From assembly GCF_019703515.2 (NCBI RefSeq), contig NC_059346.1, forward strand, positions 57,362,001 through 57,426,000: 64,000 bases of DNA, written 5' to 3'. Of this stretch, positions 53,906 to 64,000 are shown in pieces. The notes under the pieces were generated by a model. It was not told the DNA's origin. It searched no databases and saw only the letters and a list, made by a program, of their open reading frames with translations. A program made the translations under genes and the position numbers. Origin of the DNA: Myxocyprinus asiaticus. Lineage: Eukaryota; Chordata; Actinopteri; Cypriniformes; Catostomidae. Positions within the stretch are counted from its first letter, which is position 1. Each line of letters opens with the position of its first letter.

Positions 53906-55986
53906 CAAACGAGCGTGCCCAGTCGGTGCTGGCCTGTTTGAAGGTGTTCAAACAGAAAACAGCAGTTCCACTGAAACTTTTTCAGAGGCTCCTAGGGCAT
54001 ATGGCATCCTCGGCAGTGGCCACCCCGCTCGGGTTGATGCATATGAGGCTGCGTCAGCACTGGCTCCAGACTCGAGTCCCGAGATGGGCATGGCGCCACG
54101 GGACACATCGCATGGTCATCACACCGATCTTTCACTGTCTTTTCAGGCCTTGGACCGACCTCTCATTTCTATGGGCAGGTGTTCCTCTAGAACTGGTCTC
54201 CAGGCGCGTCGTGGTCACGACAGACGCCTCCAAAATGGGCTGGGGCACTGTTTGCAATGGGCGCGCAGCCGCCAGCCTGTGGATGGGCCTGCGACTGCAT
54301 TGGCACATCAACTGCCTCGAGTTGTTGAAAATTCTGCTCGCCCTGCGGAGGTTTCGGCCATTGATCCAGGGCAAGCACGTGTTAGTTCGGACAGACAACA
54401 TGGCAATGGTAACATATGTCAACCGCCAAGGCAGTCTGCGCTCTCGTTGTATGTCACAAATCACCCGCCGTCTCTTCCTCTGGAGTCAGCAGCACTTCAA
54501 GTCTCTGCGAGCCACTCACATCCCGGGCAACCTCAACACTACAGTGGACGCACTGTCACGGCAGGTTACCCTCAGGGGAGAGTGGAGACTCCACCCTCAG
54601 GTGGTCCAACTGATTTGGAGTCAACTAGGACGGGCACAGGTGGACCTATTCGCCTCCCAAGAATCTTCCCACTGCCCGCTCTGGTACGCCCTCACCGAGG
54701 CTCCCCTCGGCATAGATGCACTGGCACACAGCTGGCCTCCTGGCCTACGCAAATATGCGTTTCCCCCAGTGAGCCTACTTGCACAGACCCTGTGCAAGGT
54801 CAGGGAGGACGAGGAGCAGGTCGTCCTGGTAGCACCCTACTGGCCCACCCAGATGTGGTTCTCGGACCTCACACTCCTCGCGACAGCCCCCCCCCCGGCA
54901 AATTCCCCTGAGGAAGGACCTTCTTTCTCAGGGACAGGGCACCCTCTGGCACCTGCGACCAGAGCTCTGGAATCTCCATGTCTGGCCCCTGGACCTAAGC
55001 GGTCTACCATGATCACTCAGGCTAGGGCCCCCTCTATGAGGTGCCTGTATGCCTTTAAGTGGTGTCTGTTCGCAAAGTGGTGTTCTTCCCGACGGGAAAA
55101 CCCCCAGAGATGCGCAGACGGATCAGTGCTTTCCTTCCTGCAGGAGAGGTTGGAAGGGTGGTTGTCCCCTTCCACCTTGAAGGTGTACGTTGCCGCCATA
55201 GCAGCACACCACGACGCAGTCAACGGTAAGTTTTTAGGGAAGCACGACCTGATCATCAGGTTCCTAAGAGGCGCCAGGAGGCTGAATCCCTCCAGACCGC
55301 GCCTCATCCCCTCATGGGACCTCTCTGTAGTTCTTCAGGGTCTACAGAGAGCCCCCTTTGAGCCTTTGCAGTCAGCCGAGCTTAAGGCACTCTCCTTGAA
55401 GACTGCCCTCCTGACTGCGCTCACTTCCATCAAGAGGGTAGGAGAACAGCAAGCGTTCTCTGTCAGAGAAACGTGCCTGGAGTCCAGTCCGGGTTACTCT
55501 CACGTGATCCTGAGACCCCGACTGGGCTATGTGCCCAAGGTTCCCACGACCACTTTTAGGGACCAGGTGGTGAACCTGCAAGCGCTGCCCCAGGAGGAGG
55601 CAGACCCAGCCCTGTTGTTGCTGTGTCCGGTGCGCGCTTTACGCATCTATTTGGATTGCACGCAGAACTTTAGAATCTCTGAGCAGCTCTTTGTCTGCTT
55701 TGGTGCACAGTGGAAAGGAAGTGCTGTCTCCAAGCAGAGGATCGACCACTGGCTCATTGACGCCATAACTATGGCATATCACGCCCAGGACATGCCACCC
55801 CCGGTAGGGCTACGAGCCCATTCTACCAGGGGTGTAGCGGCTTCCTGGGCCCTGGCCAGGGGTGCCTCTCTAACAGACATTTGCAGAGCAGCAGGCTGGG
55901 CAACACCCAACACCTTTGCAAGTTTCTACAACCTCCGGGTGGCACCGGTTTCGTCCCAGGTAGTGGCACGCAATACAAGTGGATAA
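53905..55986 (+). CDS. DIRS RNase H and tyrosine recombinase polyprotein
   Basis: Long uninterrupted frame; the open frame starts at 53467, but its first 145 or so codons are out of the ancestral register. After the RT thumb (FQRLLGHMASS) comes RNase H with acidic residues in TTDASKMGWG, LELLKILLAL, RTDNMA and TTVDALSR. A linker follows (YAFPPVSLLAQTLCKVREDE, YWPTQMWFSDL). The C-terminal tyrosine recombinase has LKVYVAAIAAHH, catalytic Arg in TSIKRVGE, His and Arg in RAHSTRG and the likely nucleophile Tyr in TFASFYNLR. The recombinase would integrate the circular DNA copy. The frame has no stop over more than 680 codons after the deletion joint, which suggests youth or selection. A start codon usable for this part alone was not identified. 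Confidence 0.85.
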   Translation, partial: TNERAQSVLACLKVFKQKTAVPLKLFQRLLGHMASSAVATPLGLMHMRLRQHWLQTRVPRWAWRHGTHRMVITPIFHCLFRPWTDLSFLWAGVPLELVSRRVVVTTDASKMGWGTVCNGRAAASLWMGLRLHWHINCLELLKILLALRRFRPLIQGKHVLVRTDNMAMVTYVNRQGSLRSRCMSQITRRLFLWSQQHFKSLRATHIPGNLNTTVDALSRQVTLRGEWRLHPQVVQLIWSQLGRAQVDLFASQESSHCPLWYALTEAPLGIDALAHSWPPGLRKYAFPPVSLLAQTLCKVREDEEQVVLVAPYWPTQMWFSDLTLLATAPPPANSPEEGPSFSGTGHPLAPATRALESPCLAPGPKRSTMITQARAPSMRCLYAFKWCLFAKWCSSRRENPQRCADGSVLSFLQERLEGWLSPSTLKVYVAAIAAHHDAVNGKFLGKHDLIIRFLRGARRLNPSRPRLIPSWDLSVVLQGLQRAPFEPLQSAELKALSLKTALLTALTSIKRVGEQQAFSVRETCLESSPGYSHVILRPRLGYVPKVPTTTFRDQVVNLQALPQEEADPALLLLCPVRALRIYLDCTQNFRISEQLFVCFGAQWKGSAVSKQRIDHWLIDAITMAYHAQDMPPPVGLRAHSTRGVAASWALARGASLTDICRAAGWATPNTFASFYNLRVAPVSSQVVARNTSG

Positions 55987-56738
55987 GCCCGGGATAGCCG
56001 GCCGGATGTATCGCTTGCACATAGCGCCTTCCACCTCCTTTTGAGCTGAAGACGTGCGCCATTAATTCCCAGTAGTGTTCACAAGTTTTGTGCCCTGGTT
56101 GACTTCCTCCGAGCCCTGTGGCAGTCAAGTTTTCGGAGAGACTCGCTGCCGGCCCAGTACATGTGCTAACTAAGAGTGCTGATATGGGGTAGGTGCTCCG
56201 CATGTGGTGGTTCCCTGTAAGGCTAACCCCATGTGATATATATCTTCCGCTAATTCATTTCCCTTTTGGCAAACTGCATCTTCCTTGGGCAGAGCCCCTC
56301 TGCCCCAGTCTCCATGTTTGCAGTAACTCCTCCCCATTGGGTAGGATCTACCTTGAAGACTCTCCACATGGTTGGAAAGACCATGTGACGTATTTTCCAC
56401 TTAAATATCCCCCCCTCTCTTTGGGCGAGGTGTGGTCTCCACTGTGTCTTCCCCTTGGGAGGGACACCCCCGACTAGACCTGGCAGCCCAGTTGGATAAT
56501 CTCCCTTCTTTTATAGGGAGTGGAAATAAGAGAAGGGGAAAAGAGGCCACGACTGGGTTAAGCCTGTCTCTATCTCTTGGGTAGTCGACTTGTCCCCAAA
56601 AGGGCCGTTCGACACATAACTATGTTGGGGAGGTTATGTGTCGACATGGTGTGCTGGCTATGAGGCACACAATAGTCTACCCACTACACACCCCCAGTTC
56701 ACGTAACACAGTTCAGCCAATTGTGGCATTTCGTATAG

Positions 56739-56850
56739 GGACCCCTAGTGTCACTACATCGACACAACGTCGAGTGAGTGACAGATAGGGAACGTCATGG
56801 TTACTTGTGTAACCTCCGTTCCCTGATGGAAGGAACGAGACTTTGTGTCC
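56739..56850 (+). repeat. DIRS internal complementary region
   Basis: The first half (ACCCCTAGTGTCACTACATC, then GTCGAGTGAGTGACA) is complementary to the left end of the element. The second half (CGTCATGGTTACTTGTGTAA, then CCTGATGGAAGGAACGAGA) is complementary to the right end at 57070-57122. Confidence 0.88.
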
Positions 56851-56917
56851 CTCCTGCCACAACGCTGAACTACCCGCTGAAATGGCCGGACCTTATATCG
56901 GCTCCTCAGCATAAAAC

Positions 56918-57075
56918 CTGAATGAGTGGTTGCATACCAGCTCCTTTTATACCCGTATGTCCGGGGGAGTGGCATGCCAATACCTCTCGCCAATTTTCAT
57001 TGGCCTTTTATCAAAGACCAGAGGTGTCTCTGGCTCCCAAGAGTGACCCCTAGTGTCACTACATCGACACAACAT
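56918..57075 (-). repeat. DIRS right inverted terminal repeat
   Basis: Inverted copy of 51398-51556, starting CTGAATGAGTGGTTGCATAC and running to ACTACATCGACACAACA. Confidence 0.88.
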
Positions 57076-57122
57076 CTCGTTCCCTCCATCAGGGAATGGA
57101 GGTTACACAAGTAACCATGACG

Positions 57123-57400
57123 TTTTCAATTACCATGGTTAAACAATGGTTTTTGTAGTAAAACCAGTTTTTATGTTGTTTTTTTCAGCAGTAACAATAG
57201 TTTAGTTATGGTAGTAAACCAGAGGAACCACAAAATTCTAATTTTATTACCATAATTTTCATTGTCCTGTTATTACAATGGTTTCACTACAAGTATCACA
57301 GTTAAAATATGGTTACTACTAAAACCATGGTAAGTTTTGTGGTTATGGTTTTACTACAAATACTACTGTTCAACTATGGTTACTGTACTAAAATCACTTT
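57123..57400. repeat. ACCATGG-rich palindromic element, right part
   Basis: Many copies of ACCATGGTT/AACTATGGTTA alternating with TAGTAAAACCA/TTTTACTACAA, forming overlapping inverted repeats. It continues the motif seen at 51301-51373 before the DIRS insertion. Confidence 0.55.
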
Positions 57401-57504
57401 TTTGTGTTTTTTTATTTTATTTATTTATTTGTTTTTTTGTGAGGGAATGCAAAATATTTCGGGGGGGGGGGATCCTCCCTCTCTGTCCTCTTAAGGGGCT
57501 CCGC

Positions 57505-57750
57505 ATGTTCCAAACCTGTATGTTATTCTTTTGTGAAACACAAAAGAAGATATTGCAATATTGAATTTCAGTCAACCACTCACTTAAATAGAAAAGAAAG
57601 ATGCAATGAAAGAAAATTTTGACTGAGAATGTCAGTCCTTAATGTTCTTTCTTATCTCCTTTTGTGTTTCACAGAATTAAAATGTCTAAGGTTCAGAACA
57701 ACATGAGGGTGTGTGTATGATGACAGCATTTTATGGATGAACTTTTAAAA
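57505..57750. mobile_element. Fold-back element
   Basis: The left arm CATGTTCCAAACCTGTATG pairs imperfectly with the right arm TTCAGAACAACATGAGGGTG. Inner arms CTTTTGTGAAACACAAAAG and CTTTTGTGTTTCACAGAA lie between them. Similar to 44851-45113. Confidence 0.55.
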
Positions 57751-57973
57751 TCTGTAAAATTGACACTACCTTTAAATTAGCCTGTAATTTGTTATTATAC
57801 ATCCATTTGTGAATGCAACAGTGTGAAGGCATTTTTTTTCTATAATTGGCTGTTAAGTTTTAAGATTCATATACTGTAGAAAAAGTTAACTCCAAAGAAT
57901 TATGTATTTGTAAATGTATATTTTGTATAAATTAAACAACGAGTATCTGAATGTGCTGTGTGTTTAATAAAGA

Positions 57974-57978
<5 letters not shown>

Positions 57979-58040
<62 letters not shown>
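57979..58040. repeat. (TA)n microsatellite
   Basis: About 31 uninterrupted TA dinucleotides. Confidence 0.97.
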
Positions 58041-58042
<2 letters not shown>

Positions 58043-58813
58043 CTGATTTATTAATTTTTAAGTATTTGGGATTTAGAAAATATGTTGATTGTATAACATC
58101 GTTTCATCCAACTGAAATCAACGTCATTTCAATGGCAGGTAAGCAAACCAATTAGATCGATTTTATGTTAGTTTTCAATGGTGTGAACGATGTAGATTCA
58201 ACGTGACTTTGATGAGCAAAAAGATGTGGAATCAACGTCGGAGATGAACGTCGTTTCGATGCCGCGAGAGACATTGATTCTACGTTGATTCTATGTGGGT
58301 AGTGGTCGACCAATATATCACCTAGGCTGATACATTTTCCTGTTTGGCCGATTTGTTTCTTGAGGGCGCTGAGAATCGCCTGCTTGCATGTGAAGCGACT
58401 AACACATGTAAACGAGCAGTCATGGTTTGTTTTGTTGTTAGGTGCCATTGTGTTACAACTATAACAGACCGGTGTGCAACAGTCTCATTTAAACGGTCCG
58501 CATATATGAGCCACGCCAGATGCCTGTTTCATTCTCCCTCTCTCTCCTCAACAGTTCCCTGTAACTTTCAAATGTATTGTCTAATGATAAAAAGGCAACT
58601 ATCACTAAAACTAATATCATATACCATCTGCAAATATGCACATATCTCATTTAAACAGATGTAATAAACCAACCTAATGCTAATTTATTTACCTCTAAAG
58701 CACATATTCTATCAGCCTCTCCTCAGCAGTTCCCTGTCACTTTTAACATTTTTAATTTCTAATGATAAAACGCAAATATCAATAACCTTCTATTATATTC
58801 AGTGTATTATATT

Positions 58814-60521
58814 CAGTGTTTCCCAACCTTTTTTCTGCCACGGCACACTTTTTACGACTAAAAAATTATGCAGCACACCACTATCCCACATAGGCTAACC
58901 ATCGTCAATATTTTTCCTTTTCAAGAACTTGTCCATGTTTTCTGTCCATCTTAGTAGCGTGTTTACTTGTAATGTTTGAAATTCGGCTATGCAAAATAAA
59001 TAAATAAATAAATCACATAAGTAGGCTACGCTGTGTGAGGTCACAGGTGGCAAGAGCACTAAATGGGTAATGAAAAAACAACAAATTTGCTATTTTCTAA
59101 TTTGTAGATATGTTCTTGCAATGCCACAACAAATTACAGGGATGCAAACTCATGAGGGGCAAAAAAGACAATCACTGGTCCATGAACATTTTTTCTGGAG
59201 ATATTTTTTTTTTAAAGAATAAGCTAAAAGCTCCAATTCCAGCTATTTTAGTGATTCAAGTTTATTCAAGATTACGATTGTGCAGAATTAGCTGCAAAAT
59301 AAAGAGTATTTTGATGAGGCTTGCTTCTGTTTCACAAATGTGTTCAATTGTATTAACTGATTAGTTCAGTGACCCCTTCTGTAAATGTCACTAGGTGGTG
59401 ACAAATGAACGACTTATGTGCTATGAGTGAGTCAGTGAATCATTTTGAGTCGTTCATGACCAAAATCTACCAAGAGACTTTATAATGTTTAAGCATTAAA
59501 AGAACAAAGAAGATCTATAGTTTTCCTTCAGTCTGAGCATTATTTTTCATCCAAAAAACAACAATAATAGTCTAATAATAGTGAGTTTCAATAATGTCCT
59601 TACCTTCTCCTTTATTAAAAATTGCATGGCTACAAATCTACTGACTTCAGTATAAGAATTATAAACACAAAACAGATCTACGGTATCATTTTCCTACAGT
59701 AGCCTATTTAAACTGCTGAGCATGGCTTTTATCAGAAAAGACCACAATAATAGACAAATAATAATAATTCTGAGTTTCAATAATGTTCTTTTGTCATTGT
59801 AAAGTGCATTTCACATGAGTTGAGTCGAGGCGTCAACACTCCATTCAACGCCAGCGTCAAGCACCACATTGCCCTCCACATGACAAAAGTTGCAGAAAGC
59901 GTCACAGAGAGGCGATTTTACGAGTTTCCCACACAAAAAAGTGGGAGGTGTGCACAATAAACATTTAAAACATGTATTTGGAAGAGAGAAAAAAATCTTG
60001 CAGTTGCTTTGATAGCAGAAAGTAGTAAAACGTCTCGTTTATGTTTAGGTCTAAGCATTTTCTTGGTGAATTTAAATTAGTTCAATAACTGGGGTCTCTG
60101 ATATTTGTAAACGATAAGGTAATATTCAATTAAAAGAAATTATGAGACATTCAATGTCTCCACAAATTTGGACAGTTTTTATATATTTCTTGTTTCTTAG
60201 TACTCTCAAAGACATTATTGGTGAAGCAAAAACGTGTGTGTGAAAAACACTGGTGTAAAGTAGCGTCACTTCATAGACTTCAATGTATTCTGCAGCGCTG
60301 ACGCGAGTCATTTGAAAGACCCTTAACGCGTATAAATATCAGTCACTTTTGCACATTAATCATTGCTCTTCACAATCACAAAATTGACCGATTTTAGTTT
60401 CAAAACGGCAAATTTCTCCGAAAGGTGAGGAGTTTGGATCCCTGAAATTTTATTTTTTTTTTCATGCATTTATTTATTTTGTAACACTAGTGTGCTGCGG
60501 CACAGTGGTTGGGAAACACTG
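58814..60521. mobile_element. Non-autonomous hAT-like element
   Basis: A 1708-bp element with inverted ends CAGTGTTTCCCAACC and GGTTGGGAAACACTG, and inner complementary motifs (TGCCACGGCACACTTTTTA, TAGTGTGCTGCGGCACAGTG). The flanking 8 bp are only partly alike (ATTATATT and ATCTAGTT), so the target duplication has decayed or been altered. No transposase frame. Confidence 0.75.
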
Positions 60522-61224
60522 ATCTAGTTTAAACAGATGTAATTCACAAACCTCACGAAAATCCAGTGTCTTCTTCCCTTCGGGCACTCATCTAATATCT
60601 TCCTCTGAAGCTTGTATTCTATCAGCCAGAATCAAAACTTCAGGATCAGGATCAAAAGTTCGTCTGATTCACAAATCATGACGGTCACTCCGTGACAATC
60701 CAAGCAGGCGATCCAGGCCATTTAAACTGTCAAGAGATAGCTGCTCGCACTGGATCTGTGAGTGCAATTTCAAAGTAAAAGCGATTCACGCGCACTATGA
60801 GTAAATGTCATATTCACTATGCACTGTATGTGCAATTGGTTTGATTCTGTATTTTTTGAGAAAATGCGATTTTTAATGCGTACATGCCATCCATGGTTGC
60901 TGGACTACTGTGTGTACTGTTATTTACTTCTTCCTAATATACTAACAATTTCTTCATGGGCAAATTAATTATTAAGATTTGATGACTAAACAGAAATCAT
61001 AAGAAACTGCTATCTACCATTTAAAATACAATATAATTTTTTTAGATTATTTTTTTTGTGTGAAATTGAGTAAATATATTGCTAAAATAAGAGTTTATTA
61101 CTTTTTTAGCAATTTTATGTTTTTGTTGTTTACTATATTAAATTGTGTGATATATCGGCATTATATTGGCCTATCAGCCACCTGCTCTCTGGATATTGGC
61201 ATCGGCCATTAAAAAACCCATATC

Positions 61225-61636
61225 GGGGGCCTGGGTAGCTCAGCGAGTATTGACACTGACTACCACCCCTGGAGTCATGAGTTCGAATCCAGGGTGTGCT
61301 GAATGACTCCAGCCAAATTGGCCCGGTTGCTAGGGAGGGTAGAGTCACATGGGGTAACCTCCTCGTGGTCACGATGAGTGGTTCTCGCTCTCAGTGGGGC
61401 ACATGGTAAGTTGTGTGTGGAATGTGGAGAATAGCATGAGCCTCCGGTGCTGTGAGTCTCTGTGGTGTCATGCACAACGAGCCACGTGATGAGATGCGCA
61501 GGTTGACTGTCTCAGAAGTGGAGGCAACTGAGACTTCTCCTCCGCCACCCAGATTGAAGTGAGTAACCGCACCACCACGAGGACCTACAAAGTAGTGGGA
61601 ATTGGGCATTCCAAATTGGGATAAAAATAAATAAAT
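61225..61636 (+). mobile_element. tRNA-derived SINE, second copy
   Basis: Same family as 47787-48216, with head GCCTGGGTAGCTCAGCGAG and B box GAGTTCGAATCC, and tail ATAAAAATAAATAAAT. Imperfect flanking repeats AACCCATATC and AACCATATC. It lacks a 16-bp stretch present in the first copy after CCAGCC and is more diverged in the body. Confidence 0.88.
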
Positions 61637-61655
61637 GAACCATATCGGTCAATAA

Positions 61656-63924
61656 TTAGTAATAACATGTATTTCATGTAAACAATACCAGTCATGAGGC
61701 CTCCAGTGATCTTTGTGTGAGAAGGGGTTTCAGTGATCGGTTGAATTGTGTAATATTTGACCCTGCAATCCCCCTTGATTTTTTTTTTTTACAATTCAGC
61801 CACTGCATGTAAGAATTAGTCCAACAGTTACAGTAAGGTCCCTGTATACTTTATGAATATACTTAGAAAATGCCTTTAAATGTATGTGCAGTAAAATGAC
61901 AAAAAGCACAGTATTATTCTTGTAAGATTATCTTCACAAAGCAGAAAATGAAGATATTTTAATTTGTTGTAATGAAAGTAAGTCTTAAGGAGATTTAAAA
62001 GCATAAACATTTTCTGGAAGCAGATTTTGAGACATTACATTTAGTCCCCCACAGGCTTGAAAACATGCTTATGGCCATGATGAGTGCATTGTAATTATTT
62101 TGTTTTTTATTTATTTTTAGGTGGCGTTGGAATTATGTACTTAATATCTCAAACAGAAGTTCATAGGAAGTGTGTGGTAAATCTCCCTGCCTGTGGCGCA
62201 AGCAGATATGTGTCAGATATTTAAAAAATGAATGAGTTTTTAATCTGGGGCTCAGGGGAATTGAGCGCTGCAATAAGACATTCTTTTATCTTATATTTAT
62301 TTATTTATTCCCTCATTAGCATAATTTCTCTAAACGTGTTGAATCCCCCACCGTGATTTGAAAAAAAGTCACAGAGAGAGAAAGAGAGGGAAACATGATT
62401 GGGGGAGAAAGACAGAATTCTGTATTTCTCATTATCAACCAGATTTTTTTTGGCTTACCAGGGTACTTTTTGTCATGTTTGCTTCCACATTTGTTTCTTA
62501 GGCTAACTGAGCCCTTATGGGGCAATGACTTTATGTGTGTGTTTTGTGTTTTATGCATTCCCATAGGAAAGAAAAATGAGAAAAGACATTTCTTTAATAT
62601 TGCAATTGTTTCTATAGACAGGCAGCAAGGATATTCAATGGAAAGAAATGAAGAATCTTTCCTTAAAGTGTGTATTTTGAATTGTAAAAATAATTAAAAA
62701 CAACGTGTTTCAAACAGGTTCCCTGAACACTCCCTTCATATTCAGTTGATGAAACAAATAGTCCCACCCCAAACTCACTTCATTGGTTGAACCAATGTTG
62801 CTATGTTGTGCTGGTCGAGATGCTCAAATCAGGGCTTACTCCTCATTGGCACCCAGCTGGTGGTGCATTAGGTGACCACCTAGTTCACCTATGTCTAGAA
62901 TAGGCCCTTGCTGAAACAAACAGTGCAATGTTTTTAAAGTGCCACAAAGCCAAAGTGATTACACTTTTCTGTGAAATCAACCCACAAATGATGTACTTAT
63001 AGGTGTGTCTTTATATTAAGCTGGGACAGGAGAAAGTATTTTAATATTCAAGAAATTTACACACCTTGAAGTCTTCTCCTTAGCTTTTTCTCTTGAGAAA
63101 AAGACATCAATAACTTCCATGTGTCTCTAGAGTTTCAAAAGAGATCTTGACAATGTCACGAACTGTGCTCAGATTTTCTAAAAAACAAAAAGTCTGTGAT
63201 CAAAAGAGATTTCAATGTGAAAATTTCTCATACATTTATAGCCAATATAAGCCCATTTAATCTGAGCTATGCTATCTATATTCATTTTATAGCTCTAGAC
63301 TCCTACTGTGTCAACAATTGTCTAATTCGTGTCTATTTGTATTTCTTCTAAGGATTTTTAAGAGAAACATCTGAAACAATGTTGATAATTAAATTAAACA
63401 AAACTGAGAACTAGAGGTCTTCAATGGCCTTTAAACCAATCATAACAGCGGCCTCCCCCATTTTGGATGCATGTACCCTAAGGGTGCTTACACACTTGGT
63501 TCAATTGCTTGGAACAAACCTAAGTTTGTTTCCTCCCCTTCTCCCTGCTGGTCTCTGTTCACTATTCTCTGTATTTGGGTCCGAACCAATCCTGTCTAGA
63601 AGGGATCCCTCTCTCGTCACATTCTTGCGGATGCGCATTCTGTTATGATGCTTTCGCCTTTGCCTTTTCCATTTGCATCTCAGTTTATTAATGATGGAGA
63701 GCATTAAAAACCTTTTAATAATATCAATAATATATTATTATTATTATTATCATCATTATCACGGAGTGACTGTTTGCACTAGGTGTAAATACCTGCCACA
63801 CATAGATAGTCTGGTAGTCTGGTGGAAACAAAGAAATTAAAGACAAACTGCTCCTTGACTGTCACTGCAATGGCTTAGTGTGTTAAGACTGTGGATGTGC
63901 TTTTTCCATGCAGATGACCTGGGT
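61656..63924. other. Unassigned sequence
   Basis: About 2.3 kb. Two stretches look repeat-derived: 62710-62900 (AACAGGTTCCCTGAACACTC, GTGCATTAGGTGACCACC) and 63478-63600 (GGTGCTTACACACTTGG). Neither could be bounded. A short (ATT)n run lies near 63733-63752. The open frames show no recognisable domain. Confidence 0.4.
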
Positions 63925-63925
63925 T

Positions 63926-64000
63926 CTTTTTTTTTTTTCTCTCTCTTTTCTCCCCAATTTGGAATGCCCAATTCCCAATGCTCTCTAAGTCCTTGTGGTG
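63926..64000 (-). mobile_element. tRNA-derived SINE, 3' tail, cut by the window end
   Basis: On the minus strand the sequence reads AAGGACTTAGAGAGCATTGG, GGAATTGGGCATTCCAAATT and GGGGAGAAAAGAG, then an A-rich tail. This is the 3' end of the SINE family seen at 47787 and 61225. The head lies beyond the window. Confidence 0.85.

Larger units (their letters stand above)
51374..57122 (+). mobile_element. DIRS-like retrotransposon with complete ends, RT core deleted
   Basis: A 5.7 kb element with split inverted terminal repeats: 51398-51556 is mirrored by 56918-57075, e.g. GTGACACTAGGGGTCACTC against GAGTGACCCCTAGTGTCAC. An internal complementary region at 56739-56850 is complementary to the extreme left end (51374-51435) and to the extreme right end (57070-57122). 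This is the diagnostic DIRS architecture used to close the circular intermediate. Gag, RNase H and tyrosine recombinase regions follow in the usual order, but about 0.5 kb of reverse transcriptase is missing near 53905. No target duplication is expected for this class. Confidence 0.9.
44593..58303. mobile_element. Possible large nested DNA element with CTACCCA termini
   Basis: With the hAT removed, the left end reads CTACCCAG-ATAGCAAGGAG. The right end (58288-58303) reads TCTATGTGGGTAG, i.e. CTACCCACATAGA reversed. Both ends are followed inward by GTTGATTCAACGTT-like motifs (46800-47000 and 58080-58285). The interior holds a SINE, two fold-back elements and the DIRS element. No transposase was identified, and a target duplication is not obvious. 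Confidence 0.4.
58304..61655. mobile_element. Possible DNA element with GGTCGACC/ATATCGG termini, nested insertions
   Basis: The left end reads GTGGTCGACCAATATATCAC. The right side has GATATATCGGCATTATATTGG, GGCATCGGCCATT and finally CCATATCGGTC after the SINE. The pattern of inverted GATATATCGGC motifs suggests one old element interrupted by the hAT at 58814 and the SINE at 61225. No transposase is visible. Confidence 0.4.

Overview
The window is repeat-dense vertebrate nuclear DNA, most likely from a cyprinid or other cypriniform teleost. The inference rests on eukaryotic tRNA genes, DIRS-like retroelements, Tc1-type and hAT-type transposons, fish-style palindromic elements that start with CACCCAAAAATGA-like termini, and a tRNA-headed SINE of a type I associate with cypriniform fish. 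No host protein-coding gene could be supported.

Layout. (1) 1-21180: nine full tandem units plus flanking partial units of a 2.31-2.35 kb repeat. Each unit holds one well-preserved tRNA-Pro gene (minus strand), one partly degenerate tRNA-Ala(AGC) (plus strand), and minus-strand relics of tRNA-Gln, tRNA-Phe and tRNA-Ile. (2) 21181-25685: a minus-strand, frame-broken DIRS-like element (YR end at the left, Gag end at the right) fused to the 5' LTR and gag remnant of a minus-strand Ty3/gypsy-type element. (3) 25686-27676: the 3' end of an old endogenous retrovirus (plus strand, a short Env transmembrane remnant and an LTR). (4) 27677-33004: the tRNA array resumes with one diverged, deleted unit and then further good units. 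(5) 33005-33309: the terminal repeat and leader of a DIRS element, minus strand. (6) 33310-44592: two Tc1-like transposons with broken transposases, a TTAA-flanked palindromic element, minisatellites, local tandem duplications and a solo LTR. (7) 44593-58303: a possible large DNA element bounded by CTACCCA-type termini. It contains a non-autonomous hAT, a SINE, two long fold-back elements and a structurally complete DIRS-like element (51374-57122). (8) 58304-64000: another nested DNA-element region with a 1.7 kb hAT-like insertion, a second SINE and the tail of a third.

How the parts relate. The tRNA array is the main genic content: 13 tRNA-Pro copies in near-identical units carry three different anticodons (TGG in copies 1-5, CGG in copy 11, AGG in the rest). 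Indel variants are shared as a mosaic between units, as expected from unequal crossing-over or gene conversion. The retroelements have broken the array into two segments. The DIRS element at 51374-57122 keeps its inverted terminal repeats, internal complementary region, RNase H and tyrosine recombinase signatures, but has lost the reverse-transcriptase catalytic core, so it looks unable to reverse transcribe by itself.

All family names are from recognition of sequence patterns, without database searches.
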